NCBI RefSeq assembly: GCF_000063545.1
Contig: NC_009488.1
Location: forward strand, 620,001 to 684,000
Source: Orientia tsutsugamushi str. Boryong
GTDB taxonomy: Bacteria; Pseudomonadota; Alphaproteobacteria; Rickettsiales; Rickettsiaceae
DNA: 64,000 nucleotides
Reading direction: 5' to 3'
The notes beneath the pieces were generated by a model that searched no databases, was not told where the DNA came from, and saw only the letters and a program-made list of their open reading frames with translations. The position numbers were made by a program, and so were the translations under genes. Shown piece by piece: positions 19,856 through 29,914 of the stretch (positions are counted from its first letter, which is position 1; each line of letters opens with the position of its first letter).

Positions 19856-20100
19856 TTAGTTTATCAATAGAGATTTTTGTTGGAGCTCTGTTTCCATTTT
19901 TTTACGGCAATATGTTTTTACTTCATACAAATACTGTATTTTTTCTATCACAAAATGTTTTGATATTAATTCAAAACTGACTTTCTCTCTTGATTTTATC
20001 GTTAGCACTTTCTTCCAAAAATCTATAGAACATGTCATACTAATTGACTTTTCTATTACATCTTAATTATTATAATTGTTTTATAGTAGTTGGGCTATAA
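19856..20100 (-). pseudogene. IS630-family transposase N-terminal scrap with terminal repeat
   Basis: The minus-strand frame 19856-20038 reads MTCSIDFWKKVLTIKSREK, then VSFELISKHF, the helix-turn-helix start of IS630-type orfA proteins (compare MxYSxDFRKKVL..). About 40 bases upstream lies TTGTTTTATAGTAGTTGGGC, the same terminal repeat seen at 31.6, 62.8 and 63.3 kb. The frame ends where an ordinary element would continue with the linker, so it is truncated. Confidence 0.6.
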
Positions 20101-20250
20101 CTAATACATTGAAACAAAGCAACTATATAAATATCTAGTTCTTTAGCTAAAGTTTTTGTGAGCAACTAATTTCACTAACTTCTGATGTCAGATTTCGATA
20201 TCTTATCCTGTACCGCAAGTTATTCAATTTTGCAAATCTCTTTGATAATA
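20100..20250 (-). pseudogene. Possible dnaB relic
   Basis: The minus strand reads, with stops, SEVSEIS followed by KTLAKELDIYI and VALF, resembling the DnaB stretch ISEITQSLKALAKELNISIIALSQ. Only about 40 residues can be matched, so the call is weak. Confidence 0.3.
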
Positions 20251-20518
20251 TTTCGGTACGCTTTAAAATTTTTCATTTAACATAAATTCTATAATAAAAA
20301 AATAAAACTTTTACTTGTAAAATAAAATAATTTATATTATAATTTAATGCTAGCTAATAGGTTTATAAATAAATTGTGCCTTTTATAAGATCTGATTATT
20401 TTGTATCCTATTCGTTTACGTATTCATTATAGTTTTGCATTTTGTAGCTTTAGCTACAGGATTATTGTATTAATTAGCAAAACTACTATAATGTTATAAC
20501 TTTTTTTTGGAGATTGTT

Positions 20519-20608
20519 ATGTTAAATAAATTAAATAATATAAGGCTAGCATTGATAAAAAAAAGTAGCTGTATTCACATTTCACATTTCCTCTGGTGCG
20601 TAGCATAG
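20519..20608 (+). other. Possible 29-codon leader ORF followed by hairpin
   Basis: A TTTTTTTTGGAGATTGTT ribosome-binding site precedes an ATG with 29 codons (MLNKLNNIRLALIKKS...). Directly after the stop lies GCATAGTAGTTATGCATACTATGC, split as an 8-bp stem (GCATAGTA/TACTATGC), and then a T-rich run, which resembles a terminator. This may be the truncated head of a lost gene or a leader peptide. Confidence 0.25.
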
Positions 20609-21054
20609 TAGTTATGCATACTATGCCATAGCAGAACTTTTTTTCTTTTCTTAGTTTATACTGAGTTTTTGCTAACAGTTTTTAAAATAATGTTATTATG
20701 AGTTTGTAGTGCATAGGTTACAAGGTTTTTAACAAAATAGATAATCTATTTTATAAAAAAATTGTTAATTTTAAAAAACAACAGCTCTAAGCATAAATTG
20801 CTTAAAAAAGTATAAAAGTTTGCATCAAAGCTAACAACTTAATGGCATAATGGTTCTACACCTCAATACTTTACAGTAAAAGTATTAACATAGTTAAGAA
20901 TAAAAAAATATCAAAAATTCGACATAAGTTATGATTTATGTTACATAAATATAATTTTGATTGTTAATCTTTTTTTTACTGAAGCTATAAGTATAGAGTC
21001 ATAATTTACTTAAAATTACTTTAAAATTAACTAATTAGTGTAATGGAATAGTTT
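20609..21054. other. Upstream region of the POT transporter
   Basis: No gene is supported. The stretch is very AT-rich and includes a short hairpin and T-run near 20600-20650 and several TATAAT-like sequences. The transporter has no obvious Shine-Dalgarno; its start has AATGGAATAGTTT before the ATG. Confidence 0.35.
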
Positions 21055-22533
21055 ATGAATAAATCAATCAGTGTATTAAATACAACAACCACAGTTAGAA
21101 AATTTCCGCAATTTTTATTGTTATTATTCTTTGTTGAGATGTGGGAACGCTTTAGTTATTATGGAATGAGGTCACTTTTAGTGCTTTTTCTAACTTCTCA
21201 GTTAGGCTTTACTGATATAAAAGCTTATACTACATACTCTTTATTTGCTGTAGTATGTTATGCTGGACCAGTGATCGGAGGCATTTTAGCGGATAAATTA
21301 ATGGGATTCCGCAGCATGGTACTAATAGGAGGAATTGTTATGGTAGCTGGACATATGAGCATGCTGCTAGTAGGATTTAATTCAGACCTAATATATTTTA
21401 GTCTATCTTTAATAGCTGTAGGCACTGGAATGTTTAAAGGTAATATCTTGAACTTACTTGGAGCTTGTTATAGGACAGATGATTCTGAACGTAGCAGAGG
21501 GTTTACTTTGTTTTATGTAGGAATTAATTTAGGTGCAACATTAGCAGCTATTTCTTGTGGGTATATAGCTCATTTATATGGTTGGCACTATGGATTTGGT
21601 CTAGCAGGCATTGGCATGACTATTGGTCTTATTACTTTTATAATATTTCAAAACATATTAGGAGATAAAGGTCTTTCTGCCTATCCTATGCTTATGAATA
21701 AAAGAATGCTAGGAATAAATATTTTTGGAATAGTATTAGCTGGTTGCTTCTTGCTGGCATTAATGGTATCTAAAATGCTTATATTTAGCGAACTCTTTAC
21801 TTCTGCGCTTACATTTAGTGGAATAATAGTTCTAGGAGTATTTATTAGTATAATATTCAAAACATCAGTTGAGCAAAGACCAAAGTTAGTAGTATTAGCA
21901 ATTCTTATGATATTCCAGATGTTATTTTTTGCACTAGAAATGCAACTTGGTTCTTTAATTAACTTGTTTACTGAAAGAAATGTTGCTAACAATATCTTAG
22001 GTATAACAATTCCAGCTTCAGTATCTCAAGCAATCAATCCTATATCAATTACAATACTTGGATCTCTCTTTGGAATGTTTTCAAAGTTCAGAAAAAAAGA
22101 TGCTGCTGCTATCTTTGCTTTTGGTCTTTTTACAATTTCTATATGTTTTTTTATTTTATATACAGGATGTTTGAATGCTAATGATGGAAAAGTAAACTAT
22201 TTATATCTAATAGCTGCTATTTCTATTATGGGACTAGGAGAGCTTTGTGTTGCACCATTAGTACAAGAACAAGCAACTTTATTATCTCCTAAAAATGCAA
22301 AAGGAGCATTAATGGGTATGATGATATTATCATTAGCATTTTCTAACCTAATTGGTATGGTGGTATCAAACTGTATGTTAGTACCTTCTGTAAATGGCGA
22401 AGTAAATCGTTTTGAATCTTTAGCAATATATCAAGAGGGATTTTTAAATGTAACAATATCTGCTGCAATATTAAGTATTATATTTTTACTTTTCTTTAAA
22501 ATGATACATAAAGTTATTGCTATGCAAGAATAA
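21055..22533 (+). CDS. POT-family proton-dependent oligopeptide transporter
   Basis: The protein has 492 aa and about 12-14 membrane segments, the usual size for bacterial POT/PTR transporters. The family's proton-coupling motif ExxER is present as EMWERFSYYG (about residue 29), followed by YAGPVIGGILADKLMG, the equivalent of the first POT signature, and FYVGINLGATLA, the second. It imports di- and tripeptides by proton symport across the inner membrane, which suits an intracellular parasite feeding on host peptides. Substrate range is inferred from family only. It stands alone, convergent with fumC. Confidence 0.88.
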   Translation: MNKSISVLNTTTTVRKFPQFLLLLFFVEMWERFSYYGMRSLLVLFLTSQLGFTDIKAYTTYSLFAVVCYAGPVIGGILADKLMGFRSMVLIGGIVMVAGHMSMLLVGFNSDLIYFSLSLIAVGTGMFKGNILNLLGACYRTDDSERSRGFTLFYVGINLGATLAAISCGYIAHLYGWHYGFGLAGIGMTIGLITFIIFQNILGDKGLSAYPMLMNKRMLGINIFGIVLAGCFLLALMVSKMLIFSELFTSALTFSGIIVLGVFISIIFKTSVEQRPKLVVLAILMIFQMLFFALEMQLGSLINLFTERNVANNILGITIPASVSQAINPISITILGSLFGMFSKFRKKDAAAIFAFGLFTISICFFILYTGCLNANDGKVNYLYLIAAISIMGLGELCVAPLVQEQATLLSPKNAKGALMGMMILSLAFSNLIGMVVSNCMLVPSVNGEVNRFESLAIYQEGFLNVTISAAILSIIFLLFFKMIHKVIAMQE

Positions 22534-22696
22534 TTACAATCCAAATAGGATTTTAACTATTTAAAAACACAAGAGTTCGATATAATTGAGAACAACAGAA
22601 AGTAGGAAAAATGTGATGTAATCTTTATATCGAATTTTAGTTTATTTTATAGATTGCTTTTTATACTTTCAACACTTTATGCAATACAATCTAAAA

Positions 22697-24097
22697 TTAT
22701 TCTTTGCTGCCTATCATGTTCTCAACTTTAACATATAGGTCAAACTCCTCTGCAGTTATTAGATCCAATGATATTGCAGCTTCTTTCAAAGTAATATTAT
22801 TTTGATATGCTGTTTTAGCAATTTTAGCTGCATTATCGTAGCCAATATGTGGATTGAGCGCTGTTACTAACATTAAAGAATCTTCGCATGTTTTTTTTAT
22901 TCTATCTATGTTAGGCTGAATACCAGATAAACAATGATTATTAAAGCTAAGAATTCCATCTGATAATAATTGAATTGATTGTAATAAATTATAGATAATT
23001 ACTGGTTTAAATGCATTCAGCTCAAGATGCCCATTAGATCCAGCAATAGTAATTGTTACATGATTTCCAATAACTTGAGCGCAAATCATTGATAGCGCTT
23101 CAACTTGAGTTGGATTAACTTTACCTGGCATAATTGATGATCCAGGCTCATTTATTGGTAAAACTATTTCCCCTAATCCACATCGTGGGCCCGATCCAAG
23201 CAATCTAATATCATTAGCGATTTTCATTAAGCTAGCAGCTAATACATTTAATGATCCAGATAGTTCCACAAGGTTATCATGACATGCTATTGCTTCAAAT
23301 TTATTTTGCGCTGAGTAAAATTTTATACCAGTTAGCTTTGAGATTTTTTCGACAAATTTTACTGAAAAATCTTTATGGCAATTAATACCTGTACCTACAG
23401 CAGTTCCTCCCTGAGCAAGTTGACATACTCTTTCTAAAACAGATGTAATACGCGTAATAGCATAACCAATTTGCGCACTATATGCTGAAAACTCTTGCCC
23501 TAAAGTTAATGGTGTAGCATCCTGTAAGTGAGTTCTACCAATTTTGACTATTGATTGCCATTCTTTGATTTTGCTTTTAAATGTTACATGTAATTTTTCC
23601 AGATTAGGAATTAAATTATTAATTAATATTATTGCTGTAGCAACATTCATAGCAGTAGGAAAAGAGTCATTAGACGATTGGCTCATATTAACATGATCAT
23701 TTGGATGTACTGGATCTTTTGCTCCCTTACTGCTACCTAGCTGTTCATTAGCAATATTAGCAATTACTTCATTTATATTCATATTAGTCTGAGTGCCTGA
23801 GCCAGTTTGCCATACTGATAATGGGAAATTATCGTCATACTTTCCTTGACTTATCTCTTTAGCAGCATTAATAATAGCATCTGCTATTCTAGGTCGAAGT
23901 AATCCAAGCTCTTTATTTACTTCTGCTGAGCATTGTTTTTGTAATGCAAGGGCATATATTAACCTAAGAGGCATTTTTTCATGCCCAATTTTAAAATTTA
24001 ATATTGAACGCTGTGTTTGGGCTCCCCAATAATATTGCTCTTCGACTTCTACATTACCTAGTAAATCACTTTCAGTTCTAACTTTATTTATTTTCAT
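22697..24097 (-). CDS. fumC: Fumarate hydratase class II
   Basis: The 466-aa protein is the iron-free fumarase that interconverts fumarate and L-malate in the citric acid cycle. Signature residues are all visible: [12 protein letters not shown] (about 100-111), the active-site His in [10 protein letters not shown] (about 188-197), and the lyase signature [11 protein letters not shown] (319-329) with the catalytic serine. Length and spacing match typical FumC. It is transcribed toward the convergent POT gene, and an inverted repeat built on TTCGATATA/TATATCGAA (about 22575-22630) lies between them. Confidence 0.96.
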   Translation of the reverse strand: MKINKVRTESDLLGNVEVEEQYYWGAQTQRSILNFKIGHEKMPLRLIYALALQKQCSAEVNKELGLLRPRIADAIINAAKEISQGKYDDNFPLSVWQTGSGTQTNMNINEVIANIANEQLGSSKGAKDPVHPNDHVNMSQSSNDSFPTAMNVATAIILINNLIPNLEKLHVTFKSKIKEWQSIVKIGRTHLQDATPLTLGQEFSAYSAQIGYAITRITSVLERVCQLAQGGTAVGTGINCHKDFSVKFVEKISKLTGIKFYSAQNKFEAIACHDNLVELSGSLNVLAASLMKIANDIRLLGSGPRCGLGEIVLPINEPGSSIMPGKVNPTQVEALSMICAQVIGNHVTITIAGSNGHLELNAFKPVIIYNLLQSIQLLSDGILSFNNHCLSGIQPNIDRIKKTCEDSLMLVTALNPHIGYDNAAKIAKTAYQNNITLKEAAISLDLITAEEFDLYVKVENMIGSKE

Positions 24098-24160
24098 TTG
24101 CTTAATTTCAATAGTTCTAGTTTAGAATTAGTAATAAGACAATCGTCACAAAGTCAAAAT

Positions 24161-24838
24161 TTATTGCTCAATAATATAACTAATGTAATCTTCACCATGC
24201 TTGCATGATATTGAAGCATTAACCATTTTTTTTAAATAGTACACATAGTAAGCATGAACATTAAAGAATGTAATATTATCATCACTAAGATCAGTAGCAG
24301 TTAATATAAAATTCTGCTCTTCGTTATTTTTTATAGATTTGCCTTTTGCTGAAATATTAATTTGGGTTTTATCTTGCTTTCTATATATTTTAACAGTTAT
24401 ATCTCCACCATGTAGTAATGCGTCTTGAGCTGATATTACTAAACACATTAGTAATTTACCAGTACTAATATCAATATTAGTACCTTTAACGTGAAAAAAT
24501 TCATCTTTAAAAACTAAATTTATCTTAGTATTAATCAAAGCTTTAAAGTAATCATCAAGTACTGCTCTAATTTCATCAAAATTTGCTTCATGATATAACT
24601 TATTGTCACTATATGATTTGCTAGCCGAGCCATACATTTGACGATACAGTTGTAGCTTAACAAGCAAGTTTGTGCTACCTATCTTAATAGTATCAAATGC
24701 TAAACCATATAATTTGTTATTAAGCTGGTATTGATTATCTATACAGTACTTTATTCCATTTGATATAGCTCCTAATCCGCCAGCAAAATCGTGAAAAATT
24801 TTTACGCTAATAAATTGTGCTAATTTAATATTATTCAT
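24161..24838 (-). CDS. ChpT-like histidine phosphotransferase
   Basis: The 225-aa protein begins with the phosphoacceptor helix FISVKIFHDFAGGLGAISNG, where the His of HDF(A) is in the position of ChpT's phosphorylated histidine. The C-terminal half resembles a degenerate HATPase fold (LVISAQDALLHGGDITVKIY; INISAKGK). In alphaproteobacteria such proteins relay phosphate from CckA-like kinases to CtrA, and Rickettsiales keep a small CtrA pathway. The protein is slightly diverged but shows no frameshift. It lies 63 bp upstream of fumC on the same strand. Confidence 0.75.
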   Translation of the reverse strand: MNNIKLAQFISVKIFHDFAGGLGAISNGIKYCIDNQYQLNNKLYGLAFDTIKIGSTNLLVKLQLYRQMYGSASKSYSDNKLYHEANFDEIRAVLDDYFKALINTKINLVFKDEFFHVKGTNIDISTGKLLMCLVISAQDALLHGGDITVKIYRKQDKTQINISAKGKSIKNNEEQNFILTATDLSDDNITFFNVHAYYVYYLKKMVNASISCKHGEDYISYIIEQ

Positions 24839-25600
24839 GTTTAGATTAATAAATGAGACCCTAATTATAAAATTTTTTGTTAAAAAATCAACAATAGACT
24901 TCTTTCGAAACTAGAGAATGATGTAGAATGGTGTTACAAATAACTGATTTGAGGTAATAATGAAATTTGATCAAATTAAAGAGTTAAAGGATGAAAAATT
25001 TTGTCGATGATTAACAGGAGTAAGGAAGTGAACATTTGCAAAGATGGTGGATATTTTGAGGAAAGCTGATGGTCTTAGAATACCTTAGAGAATACTGTAC
25101 TTATTTCCATATAGGTCAGAACTATGGGATTAGTGAAAGTTCAGCATATAAAGCTGTTAAATGGGTAGAAAACACCTTAGTTAAACACCAAAACTTTGCT
25201 CTTTCAAGTCGTAAAACTCTAATGAAGAGTGATATGAATTATGAAGTAGTCTTGATTGATGCTACTGAGAGTCCTATAGAAAGACTCAAAAAAACAAAAA
25301 TTCTATTATTCAAAAAAGAAGAAAAGGCATACACTAAAAACTCAAATAGTGGTAGACAAGAAAACGCACTAAGTAATATGCACAGATTTTTCTAACGGTA
25401 AAAAACATGACTTTAGATTATTTAATGAATCCAAAATTCTTATCCATCCTAAGGTTAAAGCGATTACTGATACAGGATATCAAAGTATACAAAAAATTCA
25501 CAATAATTCTGCATTACCAAAGAAAAAAAGCAAGAGACATCCTTTAACTAAAAATGATAAAAAGAATAATCGTAGATTAGCAGGAGAAAGAGTTGTCAAT

Positions 25601-26506
25601 AGACCTCTTTCGAAACTGGTTAAGGTAGTTCAAAATTATAAATGCCAGAGATCAAATTAAATCTAAGACCGAATCTTTTACGTCTATTTCGATATTTGTC
25701 AGCAATAATTTTGAACCGTTTTAGCATAGCAATAACGTTTTCATTGACAACTCTTTTTCCTGCTAACCTACGATTATTCTTTTTATCATTTTTAGTTAAA
25801 GGATTTTTCTTGCTTTTTTTCTTTGGTAATGCAGAATTATTGTGAATTTTTTGTATACCTTGATATCCTATATCAGTAATCGCTTTAATCTTAGGATGGA
25901 TAAGAATTTTGGATTCCTTAAATAATCTAAAGTCATGTTTTTTACCGTTAGAAAAATCTGTACATATTACTTGGTGTGTTTTCTTGTCTACCACTATTTG
26001 AGTCTTTAGTGTATGCCTTTTCTTCTTTCCTGAATAATAGAATTTTTGTTTTTTTGAGTCTTTCTATTGGACTCTCAGTAGCATCAATCAAGACTACTTC
26101 ATAATTCATATCGCTATTCATTAGAGCTTTACGACCTGGAAGAGCAAAGTTTGGGTGTTTAACTAAGGTGTCTTCTACCCATTTAACAGCTTTATATGCT
26201 GAACTTTCACTAATCCCATAGTTCTGACCTATATGAAAATAAGTACGGTATTCTCTAAGGTATTCTAAGGCCATCAATAACTGTTCCTCCAAATTGAGCT
26301 TATTTTTACGCCCTCCTTTTGATTTCTTAACACCATCAGCTTTCCTCAAAATATCCACCATCTTTGAGAATGTTCCCTTCCTTACTACTGTTAATCGACG
26401 AAATTTTTCATCCTTTAACTCTTTAATCTGATCTAATTTCATTATTACTTCAAATCAGATTTTTATAACACCATTTTACATCATTGTATAGTTTCGAAAG
26501 AAGTCT
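25601..26506 (-). mobile_element. IS5-family element (ISL2-like), nested complete copy
   Basis: This is a 906-bp element with ends AGACCTCTTTCGAAACTGG and, inverted, AGACTTCTTTCGAAACTAT. It is flanked by the target duplication AAT (25598-25600 and 26507-26509). ANT-type 3-bp duplications are what I recall for the ISL2 subgroup of IS5. It carries a two-frame transposase on the minus strand. Confidence 0.92.
25620..26442 (-). CDS. IS5-family transposase, two overlapping frames
   Basis: The first frame (25948-26442) has a helix-turn-helix domain (KGTFSKMVDIL, GISESSAYKAVKWVE) and the first catalytic Asp in EVVLIDATESPIERL. The second frame (25620-25994) overlaps it and continues the DDE_Tnp_4 domain with DIGYQGIQKIH (second Asp) and the Glu region VVNENVIAMLKRFKI. 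The two frames overlap by about 47 bases, a layout that permits programmed frameshifting, although a simple mutation cannot be excluded. The copy at 39.9 kb has the same split plus an additional indel. If made, the fused protein would move this IS and probably the 143-bp elements. Confidence 0.85.
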
Positions 26507-26651
26507 AATGAAAACGTTATTGGTATGCTAAAACGGTTCAAAATTATTGCTGACAAATATCGAAATAGACGTAAAAGATTCGGTCTTAGATTTAATTTGA
26601 TCTCTGGCATTTATAATTTTGAACTACCTTAACCAGTTTCGAAAGAGGTCT

Positions 26652-26744
26652 AATGAAGTTTGCGTATAAAATATCCTGTTGGTAAATCTTATGATGCTAT
26701 TGTCGCTTTTTTCTATGCTCAAACCTCATTGTAAATGACTATAT
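26652..26744. mobile_element. MITE-like family B remnant
   Basis: This matches the reverse complement of most of 38942-39050 (TTGCGTATAAAATATCCTG through ATTGTAAATGACTATATA). Its outer left end is missing: the IS5 copy abuts it at AATGAAG, yet the expected other half is not on the far side of that IS, so a deletion or rearrangement followed the insertion. Confidence 0.75.
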
Positions 26745-26769
26745 ATTGGAAGCATACATAAAAAATTGG

Positions 26770-26975
26770 TTTAAATTCATCCAATAGAATCTGGTGCTTC
26801 CAAAGGTAAAATAATTTCACCATTACTTGCAAATATGGCATTAGATAGACTAGGAAGATTACTGGCGGAAAAATTTCCGATGAAGATATCCTTAAGAAAA
26901 CCGGTTCTCAAAGTCAATTATATAAGGTATGCTGATGATTTTGTTATTCTGGAATATCAAAAAAATAATTAGAAA
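26770..26975 (+). pseudogene. Group II intron reverse transcriptase palm fragment
   Basis: The plus strand reads GASKGKIISPLLANMALDRL and then IRYADDFVILEYQKNN. These are the GxxQGxxxSPLLAN and YADD catalytic motifs of group II intron reverse transcriptases, here with an intact YADD. About 65 residues remain, bounded by family B debris on the left and IS982 on the right. The Gln of the GxxQG motif reads Lys. Confidence 0.8.
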
Positions 26976-26995
26976 GTCTTGTGTTACTGATAGTT

Positions 26996-27987
26996 AAAAC
27001 GCTAGATTAGGATAAGTGGAAATATGAAATGTAGAGAATAAGAGGTATACAAAGAGAGAATGTTGAGTTATAAAAAAAATTTAAATAAACAAGGAATAAC
27101 CCAACATGAAAAAATGTATTATAACAGTATACTATTTAATAGACAATTTTTGCAAAATATATCACGAGTTGGAGAGAAAGAGATTAATACCAAGTAGAGT
27201 AATCAAAGGAACAGAGATGGGAAGTTGTCCTTAGCTGAGTTATTAACAATAGCGATATATTTTTATGTATCTCCATGCAAGGATTGTAAAAATTATTATC
27301 TATATTACTTGAGTTATAAGTATAAAAGATACTTTTGCTTACCAAGCTATAGTAGAATAATACAACTGTGGCCTAGAATGTTGCTACCATTAGTCGTATT
27401 AATGCATTATCTGAAAGGAGAAGAGACTGGTATATATTACATCGATTCTACAAAGTTAGCAATTTGTCATAATAAATGTACCTCAAGCAATAGAGTTTTT
27501 AACAAAATTTCTAAAATTGGTAAAAGTAGTTATGGCTGGTTCTTAGTCTTTAAGCTTCATCTTATAATCAATAATAAAGGCGAAATAATGTCAGTTAAAA
27601 TTACTAAAAGCAATAAAAGCGACCTATCTATAGCTTCAGTTATTTCTAAAGTCTTATCTGGTAAATTGTTTGGTGATAAAGCTTACATATCTAAAGAGTT
27701 ATTTCATCAACTGCTGACCAATGGTCTACGTTTATTTACTAATCTTCGTAAAGATATGAAAACATATTTATTGGTCATACAAGATAAGCAGTTATTAAAT
27801 AAACGTTCTTTAATTGAGTCTGTCTTTAATGTACTAAAAAAACATATGCATTTAGAGCATACTAGACACCCTTCTCCTCTTAATTTCTTTGTTCATATAA
27901 TTGCTTCTCTTGCTAGTTATTCTATCTCTAAACTTAATCCCCATTTATCTCTTCTTCTTCTGACTCCTTATCCTAAATTGACGTTTT
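26996..27987 (+). mobile_element. IS982-family element, nearly complete
   Basis: The left end AAAACGCTAGATTAGGATAA and right end TTATCCTAAATTGACGTTTT are imperfect inverted repeats. The element is 992 bp, the usual size for IS982. Its transposase is interrupted only near the N-terminus. Partial copies lie at 17497, 46395, 62437 and 63414. Confidence 0.9.
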
Positions 27988-27989
27988 AA
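27107..27989 (+). pseudogene. IS982-family transposase, one frameshift near N-terminus
   Basis: Translation starts MKKCIITVYYLIDNFCKIY, shifts frame near 27195-27225, then runs uninterrupted from KLSLAELLTIAIYFY to the end. The DDE domain is visible: IYYIDSTKLAICHN (first Asp), GKLFGDKAYIS (second Asp) and KRSLIESVFNVLKKHMHLEH (Glu). The third copy at 63.4 kb is in frame over the damaged point (RYNQMNRCRKLSLAEL), confirming a small indel here. Otherwise it would encode a typical 290-aa IS982 transposase. Confidence 0.88.
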
Positions 27990-28106
27990 GGCTGCAATGT
28001 CCTTAACACAGCTGTACAATTTTTGTCGAAAGCTATTCCATTTTAAGCTATGAAGGTGAATGTAGTGTTTAATGTTTTCGATTGGTTCAGAGAAAAATTT
28101 TAAAAT

Positions 28107-28393
28107 CACGCTGCTTTATTTTGCTGTTCTTTATCAAAAATATCTTTACCAATTGTAGTCCAATTATCTTGAACATTTGGATGTTATGTTAAAGTTTCTT
28201 TTAGTGAAACAATCGTATCAAATAAAGTATTTGTTGGTAAGTGATCAAGCTTAGCCTTAGCAACTAGTCCACCCATTTCGATAAGACGTCGAGTATGCAT
28301 TTTACATTCTTTAATTTTGAGGTTAATCTCATTCATAATTAGCTTAGCATTTTTTTGTTGGAGAGTAATTTTTTGGTGCACAAGATTTGCCAT
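28107..28393 (-). pseudogene. traD: Ti-type TraD conjugation protein, copy 1
   Basis: The 69-residue frame has the TraD pattern of Ti-plasmid transfer regions: RRLIEMGGLVAKAKLDHLP preceded by a basic helix (KIKECKMHT). It lies, divergently oriented, next to traA remnants, as in Agrobacterium and RAGEs. After a TAA stop at 28184 the same frame continues HPNVQDNWTTIGKDIFDKEQ then QNKAA and a second stop. The copy at 42.6 kb has the same stop and the same continuation, so the shorter 69-aa form may be the natural product in this lineage. Confidence 0.65.
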
Positions 28394-28574
28394 GTTAGTA
28401 ATTTAGAAAGATAAAAAATTAGGCGAAGATATATCAAAATAAAATTCCAGTAAAGAAAAAAACACACCTACCAAACCAACATCAAATAATTATAGTCAAA
28501 AAAGCGTAAATCCAAGGTTAGAAACTTCATTGAAAAGTAAGTTTATACAACGATATTTACAATCTTATTAATAG

Positions 28575-29526
28575 CAGTAGATGAAGCTGAAATGATAGGT
28601 ACTAAGGCTTATACAGAGCTATTTAGAGTAGTCAGGAAGAATAATTATCAACTGATGCTCGCTGTGGATGAAAAACAGCTAGATTCAATAGAAAGAGGTG
28701 GAATATTTGAGATGCTGAGTAATATTTTCGATTTACATGTTTTAACAGATATTAGAAGACAAAGTGAAAACTTGATTCGAGAAGTAGCAATGAAGTTTGC
28801 TGATAGTAATATTTTAAGCGGCATAACCTTACTGAAACAAAATAACTGCGTTAACTTTGATAATACATTACTTGGACTCAATGAGTAAGTTAGTATATAA
28901 CTAGAGTCTAAGCAAGTTTAAGCTACACGAAAAATTGGTAATTACTATACATAATAAAGATGTCAACATCCTTAATTCAAGTATTAGGTCTTTGTTAAAA
29001 GAAAATGGCATGCTATAAGGTACAGAATGTAGGTGTTCAATTGCTGGAAAAAAAAGAATCATATATGGCAGGAGATAGAATCATATTTCAAAAAAGCAAT
29101 AAAGATTTACAAATACAAAACAGTGAATTTGAAACTTTAACTTCGGTTAATAAAAATGAATTTGTAGCTAAGACAGATACAGGGAAAGATGTGAGTTTTG
29201 ATCAAAGTAAAATACAATTTAAACATTGCTATGCTACAACAGTTTGTAACAATCTATAAATAGCTAAAAAGATGTATATGTTCTTCATAATAATAGTATA
29301 GGCATAGAAAGTTCTAACATAAGCATGATAGGAAATGCAAAGCAAGTACTGTTGTACTATAACATGCAATCTACAAAAAAAAATGTTGCTAACATGATAG
29401 AGCAGCTTAGCACAGCTAAGACAGATTCTATGAATTCCAAAGTTATATAGGAGAATAACAATATTTAAGCAAATGAAGTAAGGCAATATCAATCGGCTCA
29501 AAACTATAAACAAAATGTTGCGATGT
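28575..29526 (+). pseudogene. traA: Ti-type TraA relaxase/helicase fragment, broken
   Basis: This is a central helicase portion of TraA, the relaxase that nicks oriT and unwinds DNA. Visible are Walker B in VDEAEMIGTKAY, then VDEKQLDSIERGG (motif III type), VLTDIRRQSENLIREVAMKF, and after a slip YMAGDRIIFQKSN and YATTV where intact homologues read YATTVYKAQG. Reading continues in another frame with DVYVLHNNSIGIES and ends near 29526. The MOB relaxase domain and the Walker A motif are missing, so the gene is dead. Confidence 0.82.
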
Positions 29527-29533
29527 GAAGTTA

Positions 29534-29752
29534 TGTATAGTCATTTACAATGATGTTTGAGCATAGAAAGAAGCGATAATATATTCATAAGATTTAGCAA
29601 ATTGAGTAATTTGATTTCTAATCCACATCTTCATATTGGCCTAAAACTTTTCTATTAGATTTAGAGAATAAGGTAGCAAAAAATAACTTTATAACTAACG
29701 GATTCTATTAATTTTTATCGCTTCTTTCTATGCTCAAACAATCATATATATA
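29534..29752. repeat. Larger family B-like inverted-repeat element
   Basis: The left end TATAGTCATTTACAATGA and GAGCATAGAAAGAAGCGAT are mirrored on the right as ATCGCTTCTTTCTATGCTC. The interior differs from the 109-bp copy at 38942. The stretch follows the traA relic directly. Confidence 0.6.
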
Positions 29753-29914
29753 ACTTCACATCGCACACACTTTACAATGTTTCTTATATCAATTTGTGAT
29801 TTATATAAATCGCAGTACTCATTAATTAAGTATTGTAAAACGATTTATTTTGTGCTTAATTGATAGAAAGTATATTTTTATTAATTAAACTGAAATAATT
29901 TTTAAGTAAAAAAC

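Larger units (their letters stand above)
24896..26651 (+). mobile_element. IS5-family element (host copy), split by a nested copy
   Basis: The outer element starts AGACTTCTTTCGAAACTA at 24896 and ends GAAAGAGGTCT at 26651, flanked by AAT on both sides (24893-24895, 26652-26654). Its transposase on the plus strand is broken: a stop after KDEKFCR, a deletion of the GRKNKLNLEEQ region, then frames at 25069-25395. It is interrupted inside the codons for VVNENVIAM by a complete second copy at 25601-26506. So this element was degrading, or died, when the second jumped in. Confidence 0.9.

Noticed and set aside
25642-25845. Plus-strand frames of 67 codons in the IS5 copies (also 39974-40177)
   Set aside because: Antisense shadows of the transposase second frame.
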